Assembly: GCA_030596185.1 (NCBI GenBank)
Contig: JAUVKP010000048.1
Coordinates: forward strand, 1-7,469
Direction: 5' to 3'
From: Fidelibacterota bacterium
GTDB taxonomy: Bacteria; Fidelibacterota; Fidelibacteria; Fidelibacterales; Fidelibacteraceae
DNA length: 7,469 bases
Shown: positions 6,014-7,469 of the stretch, piece after piece
Position numbering within the stretch: position 1 is the first letter of the stretch
Layout: the number at the start of each line of letters is the position of its first letter
Program-made: the position numbers and the translations under genes
The notes under the pieces: generated by a model
What the model saw: the letters and a program-made list of their open reading frames with translations, nothing else
Databases searched by the model: none
Told to the model about the DNA's origin: nothing

Positions 6014-6340
6014 TCAGATCAAGTTCTTCAATCTAGCCTCGAGGTCACTCTTTGGCACGTTTCCAATTACCTGATCAACGACCTGCCCTCCCTTCACGTA
6101 GAGAAGAGTGGGTATGGAACGAATTCCAAATTGGCCTGCCACCATAGGTGAATTATCAACATTCACTTTGGCGATCACGACTTTTCCCTCGTGATCTTTA
6201 GCAATTTCTTCAAGTTTTGGGGTGATCATACGACAGGGTGCACACCAAGGTGCCCAGAAATCCACAATGACGGGTAAGGGGTTATCCAATACCTTCGCCT
6301 GGAAATTCTGATCTGTGACTTCGATCGCTAATTGTGACAT
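6014..6340 (-). CDS. trxA: Thioredoxin
   Basis: A 108-residue thioredoxin, typical in length, that reduces protein disulfides in the cytoplasm using electrons from thioredoxin reductase. The active site is WCAPC (residues 32-36), with redox cysteines C33 and C36. The buried D27 (VDFWAPWC), the cis-proline P77 in IRSIPTLL and the GGQVVDQVIG strand-turn near 84-93 are all in place. Ala replaces the more common Gly between the cysteines, a variant also seen in true thioredoxins. The ATG at 6340 has a clear SD (AAGGAG, 6346-6351). The gene ends 7 nt before a strong terminator and is separated from the upstream permease by 63 nt, so it is probably expressed as its own unit or as the last gene of a unit with the permease. 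Confidence 0.97.
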   Translation of the reverse strand: MSQLAIEVTDQNFQAKVLDNPLPVIVDFWAPWCAPCRMITPKLEEIAKDHEGKVVIAKVNVDNSPMVAGQFGIRSIPTLLYVKGGQVVDQVIGNVPKSDLEARLKNLI

Positions 6341-6345
6341 ATATT

Positions 6346-6351
6346 CTCCTT
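6346..6351 (-). promoter_or_regulatory. Ribosome binding site of trxA
   Basis: AAGGAG on the minus strand, five bases before the trxA ATG at 6340. It is the best SD in the window, as expected for an abundant protein, and it confirms the start. Confidence 0.8.
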
Positions 6352-6361
6352 TTATTTTTTT

Positions 6362-6403
6362 CGGCTAAATATAATAATTATTTATTCAATGTGTTATGAA
6401 AAT
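6362..6403 (-). promoter_or_regulatory. AT-rich gap before trxA, possible promoter
   Basis: The stretch between the permease stop (TAG at 6404-6406) and the trxA SD is almost pure A/T, with TATATT (6368-6373) and an overlapping TATTAT as possible -10 boxes. No -35 with good match and spacing is visible. A trxA promoter here is reasonable because thioredoxin is usually expressed strongly, but it is an inference. Confidence 0.3.
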
Positions 6404-7469
6404 CTAGGCTTTTATCCACTGAATAATCTCTTTAAGAGTCGCTCGTTTACCATACATAAGTAAGGTGGTTCTGAATACTTTGGAACCGGCCCAAGAAATA
6501 GCTGTAATCCAAGCAATGAGATAGAGCATCATCAACAATATTTCCCATAATGGAGCGGAAAGCATTCCGATCTTCAGGATCATCATAAACGGAGTTGTAA
6601 GTGGAATAAATGATAAAATGCCTGTCAGCGGTGTTCCCGGATTCATCATGATGGGTTGTATCAGCATAATAGGTAAAACAGCAAAAAGAGATAAGTAACC
6701 AACCGACTGCTGTGCTTCTCTTTCATTATCAAATAATGAGCCCAAACTTACATACAATGCGGCGTACATAAAGTAGCCCATAATAAAGTATAAAAAATAC
6801 CAGAGTATGTCCGGAGTAAAGACATCCCCGGGACTGAGATCTATATTCAGCATGGTACCGCCATAGAGACTGAATATTAAAATGATCACAAGATAGATCG
6901 TGATCTGAATAACCCCCAGCATACCAATACCGAGTATCTTACCCATCATGAGCTGATTGGGTTTAATACTTGACATCATGATCTCAAGAATACGGTTCGA
7001 GCGTTCTTCAATGACCCCGCTGATCAACATAGAGGAGCTCATGACAATTCCCATGACAAGAAGCCATAAAAAGACACCCGGCACACCATAGCGAACGATC
7101 AGATTGGATTTAACGGCATCTCCGCTCTCACCCACCTTATAGACCGTAACATCCGGTCGTTCGAGGACATAATCCATGTCTTCTTTTGTCATGCCGAGCG
7201 CAACAATACGCTTTTCCATGCTGTATTGACGCATTGCACTTTTCAGCTTAGATATTTCTTCAAGTCCAACATTATCGTCGTGGTAAATATTTATTTCGGC
7301 ATTATTCATAAAATCAGGATGGATAACAATAACAATACCGGCAATATTATCTTTAACAAGTGCATTGATCAAAGTATCGTGATTTTCCGATGTGGTTTGA
7401 TATTCTTGAATGGTATAGATCGCCTCACCATCATCAGATTGAAATTGTTCATTCAAATGTTCTGCTACT
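6404..7469 (-). CDS. ABC-2 type transporter permease (NatB-like), 5' end cut by window
   Basis: This is the membrane subunit of an ABC-2 type exporter, in the group annotated as NatB-like sodium or drug efflux permeases. The frame is open to the window end with no stop, so the N-terminus, including the expected first membrane helix, lies outside. Residues are numbered from a TTG at 7456, which is probably internal. Residues 1-120 are a soluble extracytoplasmic domain. Five hydrophobic segments follow at about 124-147, 172-199, 216-238, 251-272 and 304-326. Family marks are ERSNRILEIMMSSIKP (151-166) plus GKILG (172-176) in the coupling region, and FIPLTTPFMMILK (283-295) before the last helix. 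The ATPase partner is not in the window but would be expected just upstream (to the right). The substrate cannot be told. The gene ends with TAG, 63 nt before trxA. Confidence 0.9.
   Translation of the reverse strand, partial: VAEHLNEQFQSDDGEAIYTIQEYQTTSENHDTLINALVKDNIAGIVIVIHPDFMNNAEINIYHDDNVGLEEISKLKSAMRQYSMEKRIVALGMTKEDMDYVLERPDVTVYKVGESGDAVKSNLIVRYGVPGVFLWLLVMGIVMSSSMLISGVIEERSNRILEIMMSSIKPNQLMMGKILGIGMLGVIQITIYLVIILIFSLYGGTMLNIDLSPGDVFTPDILWYFLYFIMGYFMYAALYVSLGSLFDNEREAQQSVGYLSLFAVLPIMLIQPIMMNPGTPLTGILSFIPLTTPFMMILKIGMLSAPLWEILLMMLYLIAWITAISWAGSKVFRTTLLMYGKRATLKEIIQWIKA

Noticed and set aside
6233..6247. WCAPC active site as a sign of a specialised thioredoxin-like protein
   Set aside because: Length, buried Asp, cis-Pro and overall sequence are those of ordinary thioredoxin, and Ala at this site is a known variant.
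6368..6390. AT-rich inverted repeat after the permease as a terminator
   Set aside because: The possible stem is only A/T pairs and has no clean U-run after it on the minus strand, so it would not be stable.
7450..7456. TTG at 7456 or ATG at 7452 region as the true start of the ABC permease
   Set aside because: The frame stays open to the window end, the family normally has an N-terminal membrane helix before this soluble domain, and no SD precedes the TTG. The gene is better described as cut by the window.
1..7469. CRISPR array, tRNA, insertion sequence or phage remnants
   Set aside because: No spaced direct repeats, cloverleaf-like sequences, transposase motifs or terminal inverted repeats were seen on either strand.

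Overview
The window holds seven genes, all on the minus strand and tightly packed. In transcription order (right to left) they are: the C-terminal part of an ABC-2 type permease (cut by the window end), thioredoxin (trxA), acylphosphatase, glutamine-dependent NAD+ synthetase (nadE), a ComEC/Rec2-family membrane protein, two tandem paralogous lipoproteins with a CsgG/FlgO/LpoB-like core, and the N-terminal 73 codons of ribonuclease HII (rnhB, cut by the window start). I see no tRNA, rRNA, CRISPR array, insertion sequence or phage gene. The plus strand carries only antisense shadow frames.

The DNA is AT-rich (about 40% GC by eye). Two lipoproteins with N-terminal lipoboxes and a ComEC protein point to a diderm bacterium. 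Purine-rich ribosome binding sites precede trxA, comEC and both lipoproteins, and GTG/TTG starts are likely in places. Protein style and gene order would fit a little-studied lineage of the FCB group (for example Cloacimonadota or relatives), but this is only an impression; nothing here is a taxonomic marker.

Region by region: 6404-7469 is the permease. 6014-6340 is trxA with its own strong SD and a strong intrinsic terminator (5977-6006). The terminator's U-tract runs directly into the ATG of the acylphosphatase gene (5698-5976). That gene overlaps or abuts nadE (4073-5692/5701), so these two look translationally coupled. A 102-bp gap separates nadE from comEC (1949-3970). The two lipoproteins (1264-1887 and 223-1227) follow, each preceded by a similar short AT-rich leader. 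rnhB starts 3 nt after the last lipoprotein stop, in the same frame.

Most of the window is housekeeping (redox, NAD synthesis, RNA/DNA hybrid repair). The less ordinary part is 223-3970: a ComEC homologue whose C-terminal metallo-beta-lactamase-like domain has lost its metal-binding motif, next to a duplicated and diverged lipoprotein pair of unknown function, one copy with a long Lys/Thr/Ser/Pro-rich tail. I do not see convincing evidence of a wholly new system. The degenerate ComEC domain, the lipoprotein pair and the terminator-start junction are the points most worth following.
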